64,000 nucleotides of DNA, taken from positions 1,302,001 through 1,366,000 of the forward strand of contig JAGPNK010000002.1 of NCBI GenBank assembly GCA_020746835.1. The letters are read 5' to 3'. The notes beneath the pieces were generated by a model. It was not told the DNA's origin. It saw only the letters and a program-made list of their open reading frames with translations, and did no database searches. Of the stretch, positions 1-11,073 are shown piece by piece (the stretch's first letter is position 1; each line of letters opens with the position of its first letter). This stretch comes from Stachybotrys elegans (taxonomy: Eukaryota; Ascomycota; Sordariomycetes; Hypocreales; Stachybotryaceae). Made by a program: the position numbers and the translations under genes.

Positions 1-2126
1 CCGAGGAACGGCTACTCACAACATCAGCTCCCTCAGTGCGAGAGATATCGTCGAAGACTCCGCGACTTCGGGGTCCGGGTGAGGGAATCGGTAGCAGAGG
101 GAGCGCCCCGGCGGCCAAGCCAATGCGCGATACGAAGAGCAACCATCCTTGACTTTGGCAGAATCAATCGACGGCGGTAGGGGCCGTTGGACAAAGCGAT
201 ATGGGTGCGACCGTTGAGTGTGTTGAGCAGGATCATGACAGCTTGCTCAAATCATGGGTACGAGTGAGGTGGACTGGGCGAAAAGAATAGATGAGAGAGA
301 GTCATCCGCCACTTACATTCTCAAGCTTGCCCTGGTAGTAAACTACCCTCCGAGATCCTATTCGTTCACGGCGCAAGACTTGCTTCTGTACCAAGCTCGC
401 TCCCCTCCTCCGTTAGTCGCGTCCAGGTAGGTCAATGGGTCAGAGGGGTCGTACGACATTGCTGTCAGATAATAGCACATAGATATCCTATCACAAGCGT
501 CGGCATTGACCGAACCCATTTGATGGGCGGTTTGCTTACCTAGAGGGGCAATTGGTCAAAGCCAAGGGAGCTCTGACGTGCGCAGCTTCAGAACGGATCC
601 TTGTTGGCTTCTGGGCGCTTAGGATGCTGAGATGTTTGAACTTGATGAAGCATCGTGGGGGACAAGCTCTGCGTGTTTGATTGGGGACATGGCGTCAGTG
701 CACTTGATTCGTCTTTACTCGACAACAGAACCCAGGCATTTGCGATTGACCTTGGCAGGTGCCTAAGAAGTGAGGTTGGCAGGAGGCATCTCAGCGGTTG
801 CAACAAATACTGGGCTAGAGAAGGCAGGTGCGGAGTTGGTCGCTGTTGTACCTACGAACCACTACTAAGTATGTAGAACTGAAGTGACTTCCTGGATAAG
901 TTAGGTACTACTAAGGTACCTGTACTGGTTTCTCTTCGCAAGTTGGACCCTTTCTTGTCAAGTTTATCATCATCTTTGCATTCGCCTTTATGCTGCATGG
1001 TGCGTCTCGCCAATGAGCCGGCTCGATACTAAGTACTAATATGCCAGTCAGACCTCTAGGGGCAGGGGCAGGGGTAGGTCTCACTGGTCTCCGGCCTCCC
1101 CCCACGTCCCCTAGGACCCTTCTTTTGCACAATCCGACAACTCTCGATCCTTTGGAGCTCCAACATGGCTGTGCGGGCGGCAGGGGCCGGCCACTCTCCC
1201 TGGTGCTACGGAGCACCTAGCATGCCTTGGTGCTGCTTGGCCTGAGTTTCTTTCTGATATTAGTGCCCTCCTAACGGTTTGCCCAGTTTTCTTGCGGGGC
1301 CAGCGCCCGTGTCATTCAGCTCAACTGAGTCGAGCAGCCGTCGTCGTCCTTGGCGCTGTGATTTTGGAACCATAACCATAACAACCGACAGTGAGCGAGG
1401 GTCCATACCCTGTCCGTTGCTGCTTGTTGGTCGGAGACGGGTTGACAAGAGTTGCCATAGGGCTGAGCTGGGCTCGGTTGGGCGGCTGCTGCTACGGTTT
1501 CGGGTTTGTTGGTTGCCGTCGAAACTTTGCCAACGAATGAGGACATGCCAATCTGTCGCCCACCACACATTGGTTGCTATTTCCAGCAGACTGCCCTCTT
1601 TGCCGTAAGCCGCTGACAAAAGGAAAATCGACAAAAATAAGAACAACGACGAAATAAGTATCTCGGATAGAGAAGCGCAGCACCAACAGACGCTCATCAT
1701 CACCTCGTCGTCGTCGTCATCTGACGGTTGCTTGGCTACATACAGCCCATCATTGATTGGGCTGCGTCATTACTACTGTCAGGCCACCCCGTCCCTCATA
1801 CATGGGGGAGGCCAGAGCCGGAAGAATAAGAAGCTCTCATGCGGCCCCTTCTATCATGACCTCGCCCATTGCCGATATACAGCCTTGAATCCCGTCAACC
1901 ACGGCCCGCAGCAGCCTCTCTCTCTATTTCATCTGTTGTTCTCGCTGTCCCCGCCCGGCGGATCGCGCTCTCTTTGCATCTCGATAGACGAATTGAGAAG
2001 CTTATCACCACCACGAGCACGGACGTAGCCAAAAGGAACAGGGGAATCCCCAAGGTGAAAGTTAAGTCAAGCCGTAGGCGCGCCTCTCCACAATCACCTC
2101 AACGTTCAACGCCCGCGCCCACAACG
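1..2126. other. Upstream region with no confidently identified gene
   Basis: No protein family is recognised here. The left 560 bases contain coding-like minus-strand sequence, listed separately. The stretch from about 900 to 2126 is probably the promoter and 5' leader of the Zn2Cys6 factor gene: reading frames on both strands are low-complexity and match nothing I know. One copy of the palindrome AGGTACCT lies at 914-921, and a run of three GGGG blocks lies near 1059-1078. Confidence 0.5.
233..560 (-). CDS. Possible unassigned multi-exon gene (partial model)
   Basis: Not recognised. The minus strand shows at least two segments that read as coding and splice plausibly. An exon starting after ...GTGATAG (near 495) reads DIYVLLSDSNV up to a GTACGA donor (near 452). 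A 70-nt intron carrying a GACTAAC branch site follows. The frame then resumes as KQVLRRERIGSRRVVYYQGK and ends LEN at a GTAAGT donor (near 316). A further GTAAGC donor sits near 540, so at least one more exon lies upstream. The next acceptor (near 242) would end the protein almost at once (LS, then stop). Alternatively the gene continues leftward through coding-like sequence at 33-236 toward a GTGAGT donor near 17. Start, end and function are unresolved. Confidence 0.25.
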
Positions 2127-4142
2127 ATGCCTCCGGGGTTTTCCAACTCGGCAATAGTAGCTCCTCCGTCGTCGTCGCGCGACTCCAAGTCGCCCATGGA
2201 GCCCATCAAGACCGAGCCGAACCTCGAGCGTGCTCATCGAGCCTGCGAGAAATGCACCCGCACCAAGAAGAAGTGCGACAAGGCCCTGCCTGCCTGCTCG
2301 CGCTGTACCAGGTCTGTCTCGATTTTTCAATCACCTGAGAAACGCACATGTGCTCACACTCAATACCCCTCAGGCTTGCGACGACTTGCTGCTATGATTT
2401 TGTCTACACAGCGCCGGCCATGACCATGGTCGAGCCCGCCGCACTGGCCGGCTATCTTCTCGGCTCCCAGACGGGGGACAAGCCCGGCCAGAACCCGGCG
2501 GCCTCGCGGCAGCATAGCATCCTCGATCCGGACTTTGATGTCCACGCCGAATCCATCATGCAGTTCTTCGCATCCCGCAGTCTCAACTGGCGCGACTCAT
2601 GCGACCTTTACTTCCGCACTATCCACCCTTGGCTCTCAATTGTTCACCACGAGCGTTTCGCCCGCAGCGTTGCTGACGCAGGTGATGCCACGCTGCGTAG
2701 GCCAGAGCTCGCCCTGCTCGTCCTGTGTATGCAGCTCGTCACTCAGTACGCCGACTCTGGCAATTCTGATCAGTCGTCGGGCCCCATCATGAAGCTGCCT
2801 GCCTATATGGCGGCCAAGCGCATATTCGCCGTCATGCGCGCCATGGGCGAGCCCAACCTCGAGCTCATCCAATGCGGCATCCTGTTGGGACTGTTCGAGT
2901 TTGGTCACGGCGACTTCAACCGTGCCTACATCACCATCGGAGATGCCAACACCATGGCTGAGCTGGTCCAGCTGCGGCCTGGCAAGTATGCCGAGTCTGA
3001 CCGTGACGCTATGCCTACACCCGAGCAGGAAGAACGGAGATCTACATACTGGGGCCTCCTTATCGTGGACAGGTTTGTCTTGCTCTCCAGAGTCTTGGCT
3101 CTTACTGGCGCATGCTGATTGCCTTCCCCAGACTCCTTCACGCGGAATGTCGCATCATGACTCTCCCGTTTCACGTAGCAGCGCCCGTCGAGGATGACTT
3201 GCTCCCAACCATTAACGTCATCTGGGATAAGCATTCTCAGACCCCCAATACCTCGATTCAGCACCACCCAGCTAGTGTCCAGCCTTCGGTCTCCTTGGGC
3301 ATCTTCCAGCGACTGTCCCAGTGCGCAATTCTCTTGACCAGGGCCATCGAACTCGACCAGGCGCCGTCCGGTCCTCAGAGCGTGGGCGCATTTTCAGAAC
3401 TCGATGTGGCAACAAGAGCACTCATTGAGGCCATGTTCTGGCAAGCATCCAGATGGGGTGAATACCAGGAGTGCTTTGCAACTTGTACCTGGTAAGCATA
3501 TCCCTATCCCTATGCCATACCGTATTCCATTTTCAACACACCTTTCCCATACGTGCACTCCGCCCGCACAAAGCAGTAGCTGATGCATTGCAGCGTCCTG
3601 CTCCAGATCTACTGTCACCACCTCCATACCATTCCGGCCGCACAGATTCACCCACACACCTCCAACGTCGATGTGCTGAAGGCCATTGCGGGCCTGAACT
3701 TCACCGTCCGTATCATCACAGACACCACGACTGACCTCAACGACCACCTATCGCGCCGGCCTGATCTCCTAGCTCCGTGCTGTCCCGTAACACCCTACTC
3801 TGCCTATCATTGTCTTCGCATCCTGGGCAACCTGGAGCACATTATACCGGACGCAGATACGCGCTTCCACGATATCTACAGCAGTCTGCATTTCTTCGCG
3901 AAAAGATGGACCAGTGCTGGTACGTAACGGCGAGCCGTGTGTATGATGGATGAGGCGTCGTGCTAACACTGTACCCAGAACATCTTGTGCAGAAAGTCGA
4001 GCTATTCCTCATAGAAAAGGACACTGCCACGGGCTTCTCGGACCCGGATTATTTCAACAGGTACGTACAGGCAGACAGCTCAAGGTTTTGGCTAGACGCG
4101 CGACTAACGAAATTCTATAGAGGGACGTCATCGGATTCCTGA
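2127..4142 (+). CDS. Zn(II)2Cys6 fungal transcription factor
   Basis: Predicted nuclear sequence-specific transcription regulator of 557 aa. Exons 2127-2311, 2374-3072, 3132-3491, 3594-3919, 3979-4060 and 4121-4142 join in frame. The first intron splits the zinc cluster. After splicing, the six ligands are C40, C43, C50, C57, C60 and C67, with the usual basic residues between C43 and C50 (CTRTKKKC). The rest resembles the fungal-specific middle homology region, including the segment YWGLLIVDR before the second intron. The start at 2127 was chosen because it gives a short Ser/Pro-rich leader before the cluster; the frame is open back to 1869. The last intron (60 nt) is a multiple of three, so its retention would keep the frame. 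Target genes cannot be inferred; no biosynthetic cluster is adjacent. Confidence 0.88.
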
Positions 4143-4532
4143 AGGTTGGGCACACGTTCGACAAAACATACCATCACGGCACACGTTTAGCCCGTCGAGA
4201 CAAATGATGAATGATTCATGATCCTCGTTCAATCGTGGACACAGCCATGATTGCACGTACAGCCGCTGCTGCCATCCCGTGGGGATTGGGAGTATCTATC
4301 TATCTACTGCCTTGATTCTCGCCTCCTAACACATGAGCTTGGTTCCGAAAGGGGAACCTTGACAGAGCCGCTGGTGGTTCGAGACATCAATGTAACGTAT
4401 GGGATTGGAATAATGGACAGATTGGTATCCAAAAGGGGGAAAGGTCCGGATGAACCAAACAAGACAAAGATTTCCCCTTTGAAAAAAAAAAAACGTGTCT
4501 TTCAACAGCATGTGCCGCTTTGCTTCATCTCT

Positions 4533-6175
4533 TCATGGCATGTTGCTCACTACCAGCACGAGTAACATTCCATTTAGCATGCACGACACCACAAAGCCGA
4601 GCCAGGCCAATGTTCGATAAGTTAGAGCCACGTCGTCTCGACGAGCAAGCACCATACCTAGGCCAGAGCAAGCACAGAACAAGCTGAGGGCGACGCCCAT
4701 GGCGACGCCCGCATCGACCTCAACACGGAGCTTATGCTTGCCGGTGGAGATGAGGATGCCAGTGATGAGGATAAGGAGGTAGGAGGCGAGGAAAGTAGCA
4801 ATGCTGCCCAAACCAAGGAACCTCTCGCGAAGCCGAGCCGCTTTCTGCTCGCCCAGACTGGGCAAAGCGTACACGGTGGCGTAGCCGTGGACGGGAAGAT
4901 TCTCGACACTGGAGAGGTCCTCATCTTCGGCTTCTGTGCTATTGTGGTTGGTGGTAGATGCGTAGTTGCATGTGTCTCTGGCTCCTGACAAGAGAGCCTG
5001 CCGCTCTGGTCGCTCGCCGTGGGAGAACCAGGCCTTGATCTTCTCGAATGGCAGGGTGAGGATCATTTTGATGTGGTCAAGACCAGGGAAGTTGTCATCG
5101 TCAGCGTCGGGATTTACATATATGGCGTACTCATCGTCCGGGCTGCCTGCGTCGCTGCCATAGTCATACTCGTTCCAATATTTGGCAGGCTGGGTCATCT
5201 TGGGGGGTGGTAGAGGGTCGAATGTGATTCGGGATTGCCGTTGCCCATGGCCCATTCCCGGGCTGGATTCCTCGCCGTCAGAAGGGGAACTTGGTTCGCT
5301 GAAGTTTGGACTAGCTGCTTTTAAGGTAGTGCGCAGTTCGTCGCATCGATCCTGTAGGTGGGTGTAGCTGCGGTGTGTGAAGCTCTTAGGATCACTGGCT
5401 AAGTGCGCGTTGAACCGAGCCCCCAGACTGTCGGATTGAGTCCATTTCTGGCATGGTTGTCAGTACTCCTCTTGCAATGATGGTTGGCATGAGGACTAGG
5501 CAATATTATTACCTTGTATTTCTTGAGAATCTTCCTGAAAGCCACGACCTGGGTATTGGCGAACCGGGAGAGTGCGTGAATGTCGGAATCGCACCGCTCA
5601 ACTTCTCGCTCGTACTTTAGATAGCGGCGTTGATGCTTGATTGAGATGCCATCTGTAGAATCGGCCGAGAATTTGTTCATCCACCGACGGATGTTGGAGG
5701 CCAAGGCATCTGGGAGGAACTGTGAGCCGCGAAAGGACTTGGGATGGAGAGGAGCCCTATAACATACCGAGCCGCCTGGAGATTTCATCTGCCTTGCTCG
5801 TGACGAACATATGGACGCGGCCATGTTGCCTGCATAATTCCTCGAAAAGGTCTTCCTCGAACTTGACGAGTGTGGTGTCTGGGTGGCCGGGTATAGCGAT
5901 GGCCGTGGCCTGGTTACGGGTCGTGTGGGCTTTGATCTCGTGCTTGAGCGAATTGTAGTCGATATTATCTATGGGGGAAAGGATTGTTAGCCTGATGTGC
6001 AGATAGATATGGATGTTGGCGCGAGTCGGCGACACATGGTGCTGCAAGCCGCACGTGGATGAATTGTTGTGGATTGCAGAGGGAAATGGCATGTTTTTTG
6101 GGTGAGTAGGATCTTAGACATACGCAGATTCCATTGCGGAACGGATTCTTGTTCCAATTGCTGGCCAAACTTCAT
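4533..6175 (-). CDS. SPX-domain protein with three C-terminal membrane segments (Vtc5-like)
   Basis: 454 aa from exons 6124-6175, 5768-5968, 5513-5709 and 4533-5447. The N-terminus MKFGQQLEQESVPQW followed by NIDYNSLKHEIK is a classic SPX domain, the inositol-pyrophosphate sensor. The basic helix FRKILKKYKKW spans the third junction (near residue 150). An acidic low-complexity linker follows. Three hydrophobic segments lie at about 363-384, 397-417 and 430-450, arranged like the DUF202 module of VTC subunits. There is no room for the catalytic polyphosphate polymerase domain of Vtc4. SPX plus DUF202 without a polymerase domain is the layout of yeast Vtc5, though this protein is shorter. Inferred role: regulatory subunit of the vacuolar transporter chaperone complex. 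Alternative: another SPX membrane protein. SPX assignment is firm; the Vtc5 assignment is moderate. Confidence 0.85.
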
Positions 6176-7690
6176 GATTTCACTCCCTAGACCGTGGCCA
6201 AGCTGGATTGCGCTATGGCGGGAGGAGCGCGACAGAAAAGTAGAGTAGAGTTGTTTGCGGCGCTCGTGGTGATGGTGGTCGCGATACTGTGCGGGATCAG
6301 GCTTGTGGAATCGCGATATGGGTAGATATCCGTATCCGTGTGGTTGTCGAAACTAGAGATGAATCGCGGGGCAATGCACAGAACCGACGAATGCTGTGTA
6401 ACTTGGTTTGCACAAAGGGTGGGAAGCGAATGGCCGCGGCGAGGTGACGATGCTGGCAATGAAGATGGGGAATCCGAAAATGCGAGCCGAGGAGATGACG
6501 TATCACAGGGCGACGGAAAATCCCAGTAGCAGCGGGCCAATTGCGCGACGCCTGTGAGATAGCCAAGAAGCTCCTATGGAAAAGCGATAGCGGTTTGGCT
6601 TGGCAAAGGAAAACCACGGCTACAGGCACAGATGAGATGCAGAGCGAATTTGCGGCGAGCGGGCGGCTCCAAAGTGAAGCGACTCGGCGCACGTTGGTCG
6701 GAGCTGTAAGAATGTTTGTTGGGGCAATGGCGGCGCGCAGAGGGATAGAGAGAGACGGGTGTGGAGGACGAGATAAGAAGGAGAAGAAAAAGAAAAAGAA
6801 AAATGAAGTAAATGAACCGTAATTGAGGACAGGAGGCACAACAAAGATAAGAAAATGGCGAGATAGGGAAATGTTTCAAGGAGCAATAATAGAAGAGAAG
6901 GAGCGAGGGTAGGAAAGGTGGTGGTGGTGGCGGCGGCGGCAGGCAAGCGGGCAGACAGGCTGCAAGAGGAAGAACGGGGAACAGCTTTTAAACCGGCTGC
7001 ATCGAATCTCGTGGGCGGGGAAAAGAACGTGCTGTAAAATAATGGAAGGTAAAGGCAATAATAGTGGAAGAGAAGCCAAGGTCAAGCAAGCAAGGCGAAG
7101 CAAGACGTCAGTGGACACGAGCCTAAGAAGCTGGAAGAATCGGAGCCAGTGGGCGTTAAATTGCATGGGCAGCCAGGGTGATCCTTTGGTTGTTTATCGT
7201 TGGGCGAGGGTTGGTGCCGCACCAGCAAGCAGCAAGAAAACCTTAGCACAAGCGCCTGCAAGCATCGGAGAGCAGAGACGGCAAGACACGCCCACGCACG
7301 CACGTTGGCTCCGCATGTACGCAATGGGGGGGGGACCAGGGTTCTTTTTTACGACATGGCCAGACAGATGGGCATGCGCTAAAAACGGCCGTAGGGTTAC
7401 AGGAGCCATCCCTGGTAGGTCAACTTAGGTACCTTAGAGGGGGTGGGGGTGGTGGGAGGACGCCCACTACTAAATTATCATACTACTAAATTATCATTAT
7501 CAGCTATCAGTGCAGCTGTCATCCATCCATCATATGCAGCCAGTGGGTTAGTAGCTGACGGTTTGTTCATGTCTCGCTTGGAAATACGGGCGCAGCCAGC
7601 TACCATCATCCGCACCGCGTCGTCTTATCTACCTACGTGCTTGAAGGTGCACATCACATCCTGGCCTGTGCCGAAAGGTGTGTGGGCGAG

Positions 7691-7719
7691 ATGCAGCAGC
7701 ATGCAGCAGCATGCAGCAG
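7691..7719. repeat. 10-bp tandem repeat, about 2.9 copies
   Basis: The unit ATGCAGCAGC is repeated head to tail with no mismatch. It lies in non-coding sequence; no function is apparent. Confidence 0.85.
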
Positions 7720-8345
7720 GGTGGGCTAGGCAATGGGATTGCCGGCTCGTCATAAAAAGGACCCTTGGAGGGGGCGGTGACTTGCTCCAACGCGTTTGCT
7801 TGCGGGAGCGGGAGAAGTAAAATAGCCCGCGTGCCAGACAGTGAGAAGCAGCCACATGCGTAAGACACTGGGCAATCAAACATCCAAGTCCATACATACG
7901 TACCGGCAATAACCTCCCCGAGCCCAAGTCCGGTGGCGGAGCTTTCAGCTGGTCGAGGGTAACGCATGTCTCTCGTTCACTTCCCTTCTATCTCTCCTGC
8001 ATGCAGCTGGACGGCCCGACAAGGGCCCATGTGTGTGCAAGGAATCTTCGACGCAGCTCTTTGCCCATTACGTACCGCCTCGAGGTTATTCACACGACAT
8101 GTCTGTGATGGACCCTCGTGATCCCCTCCCGAAGTCCACCTGCGCTTTCGGTGAACGTCTAGGATTGGAGTTGAGATGAGGGAAAATTTCTCTCTCTTTC
8201 TTTTTCTTTGTTTTGGGAGAAATAAGGACACCTAAAGCAAGCGGCATCTAGAATTAAGCTCCATAGCATATCCATATCGTACATCTCCGTCATCTCCGTC
8301 ATACCTTGCCCACTGCAGTATCCATCCTTAGTCCCCCTCCCCCAC

Positions 8346-8365
8346 GGGATGGGGATGGGGATGGG
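8346..8365 (+). other. Predicted G-quadruplex motif
   Basis: Four G-runs (3, 4, 4 and 3 bases) are separated by identical AT loops, which fits the canonical G3+N1-7 pattern. It sits in intergenic DNA 2.7 kb upstream of the ceramidase gene. Folding is predicted from sequence only. Confidence 0.6.
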
Positions 8366-11073
8366 CCCGTAGTTGACTGGCTTTCCATGGCCTTGGCTTT
8401 TAGAGGTTTCAGGGTTCCCTGGGACTTGGCTGCATCTGACGGAGATGCTTCCGGCCCATCTTGCTCAAGGGAGGGTTCAGGAGCCTGTGGTCTGCCGGCC
8501 GCTAAGGCACCTGTGGGCTACCAGTGCTAGTGTGTCGCGTGCCTTCCTGCCGCTTTTCGAAGAAAGAAAGCAAAAACTGCCTAAGGATCATCAACGACAT
8601 GACTACAAAGGGAAGGGCCCGATGTCGATGGAATCACCGCCTCTATCTTCAACATGCGCACCCCTACGCAGCACCATGCAGATGGCGACCCATGGCGACA
8701 TATGCGCGTGACGCCTTCAACAATGATTTTCTCTTTTCGGCCTACACGACGACGATGCGGATTACACCATCTTACCCCCCAAAGCCTTGATGCATCTGGT
8801 TTTGTTGCAGCTTCGTCGGCTGCCCCTCACTCCTTCAAAGTGGCCACAGATATCAAGTGCCGGCCGCTCTGACGAGATACGACCGGGGCACAGTTGAGCT
8901 GATTGTCTCTTGCATGCTGCAAGCCACCATGTGAAGCGAACCCCCGTTCTCTGGCCCGCCACTTATCCCAGAATCCGACCCTACAAGCACCATGCCCTTG
9001 TCAATGCTCGGGATTAATGAATACGGCTTTTCGAACCCTGTTGGTTCTCTGGCGATCCACGCTGGCTTTGTGTTTCCCACTCGGTATATCCATCCTACGA
9101 TGGAACTAGCCTACGGAACGGACGCCGGCAAGCCCTGGGTATAGCCCGTCGTCCCATTGGCCTAACAACAATGCCTTGGTTGACCGGGCGAGCGAGAACG
9201 GGCCCAGAAGGTCCACTGAGCTTAGATCCCAATGCAGAATACTCGATATCCCTTGGATGCTCTGGTGGGATCTCAACTCTGCGAAGGACGACAAGCCCCC
9301 ATCTCCCGCCTTGACCCGTGGAGATCAGCCTCTTCTGGGACAGTGGATATCGATACGGGGACGCTGGCCACCTGCTCCTCATGCATGCAGGTGTGTTTTA
9401 TGTGTGCTGTTATGGCTGGAGCCGAGTGCAGCTTCCGGTCCGTCATGGTCGCGTGCTCACTCCGTCGTCGATCAATCCCTTTGTTCCGCATCCTTTCTGC
9501 ACGAGAGGTAGCAATTGCGACGGTGCACGGTTCCCCATGCACAGAGACGGCGGAAGAGAATGGCCATGGACATGGATGGACAAGGGGAGGTGCAGCCGAC
9601 TTCGCCGAGTCCGCTGGTCGTCCAAAATCTTGGCTTCGAGGTTTCGACAGCCGGCACCTGCCCATCATTCGGCTCGCTTGGCGCAGTGACTGTTTCGATT
9701 GGTAATCCACGTTGCATCTTGAGGACTTTGGACGCCTTCGTCCCCATGCCTTGAAGCCGACAATGAAACGCCGTGTGTGGTGTTTCCCTGGGTGGAGCGA
9801 TTCAGAGGGGTCCCGAATGCCCACATTTTAGACGAGCAGCTTGCTTGAAATCTCTGAGTGGCGCGGGAATAATTAGTCCCTTTGTGTCCTGCAACGGACT
9901 CAAAACCAAATCTCGTCAGACAATATTGTACAGTCGAGGCGATGACTTGGGTTGAATACAACCTGAAATTCATCAAAGAACATGAATATGGTCGAGATAC
10001 CAACCACCAGCGAGCCCATCAACAACATCGCGTGTCAGACACAAGCCACCCACCACCTTTTAACAAGACCTGGTTTGACTGGTCCACTTGTAGCCGCTGG
10101 GTTCCCGGGCTAAGAGATGAGTCAACCTATGTACACCCACTCCGTAATTACACCCACACCACTTGGGGCGGCCCCGTCAATAGGTGCATGCATGTCGTGA
10201 TGAGAAGCTTCCACACCTGTTAGCACGAGGAAAGAACTTTTGAGGCTGGCCGCCAGTGTCCAATGGAAATGCGAATGCATGTCACTTATCGCTGTCACCA
10301 ACGATTGACGGATCTTGTGCCCGCCTTGGCATCGTGCCAGCCTTGGTTCTCCGAGCCTCGACGAGCGTTGCGCGTTTGGGCTTGACGAGACGAAATGCCA
10401 CGCCCGATGTCTTTTGGATTCTCCCATAATCCCGAATTCCGAGGGAATTAGTAGTGCCTGCCGGTACCCGACGTTAGGCTAGGTGCTACCATGAGACGGA
10501 GGTAAAACGTGTTCGAGAAGCGACGAGGATGGAGGCTAGGAATCTGTCCCGTCTCAATCCCGATCGGCCTTTGCACATTATCTATTGACTACCTATGCAA
10601 GGCAGAATAAATATTATCATGGTCGTGAGCTTCATTCACATTGCACATCTTGCATGTGACACCCCACATTGGTATACCGTATACCGTGTATGTGCTGAGC
10701 GAATCGCTTCTCACCATGGAGGTAATGGGCTAATAACGAGGTGTGAATATTGTTATGACATATGCGTTTAGTAGACGATTTATTTAATAATGTTCTAAAG
10801 CCTGTGCATGTCTTTGGCAGCGGTTGTGCTGTACCCTGATCGCCACTCGACCTTGCATTCTACCGAATCAAGACTGAGCAAAGTTTCGAGCTACGTCAGC
10901 ATGAACCTATAATGTTTCGGTTGATGACTCGAGCTTCCGAACCGCCGCCCAACCTTGGCGGAAGAGCAGGCATCCGTGATTTTCGAATGAATGGATAACG
11001 CCCGGCATAGCTGCTCGTTCATCAATACATGAGTGCTCATCTACCTCTTCAACATCGGTATTCAGGGAGCGCC

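Larger units (their letters stand above)
6176..11073. other. 4.9-kb gene-poor intergenic region
   Basis: No gene is recognised. The left part (to about 7000) is pyrimidine-rich on the minus strand and is likely promoter and leader of the SPX gene. Several open frames of 60-180 codons exist on both strands (largest about 9273-9824, minus), but they overlap each other, are rich in R/S/H and have no family motif. Low-complexity items: a 10-bp tandem repeat (ATGCAGCAGC) at 7691-7719, a G-quadruplex motif at 8346-8365, G-runs near 7325 and 7439-7457, and AGGTACCT at 7427-7434. The stretch 10600-10950 is more AT-rich and probably belongs to the ceramidase promoter. Confidence 0.5.

Noticed and set aside
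1059..1078. G-quadruplex at the GGGGCAGGGG run
   Set aside because: Only three runs of at least three G are present; the fourth has two, so the canonical pattern is not met.
6297..6839. 180-codon minus-strand frame with a phenylalanine run
   Set aside because: It arises from a pyrimidine-rich leader upstream of the SPX gene; the composition is low-complexity, not protein-like.
9273..9824. 183-codon minus-strand open frame
   Set aside because: It overlaps equally long plus-strand frames, is rich in Arg/Ser/His, and has no domain, signal peptide or splice context.
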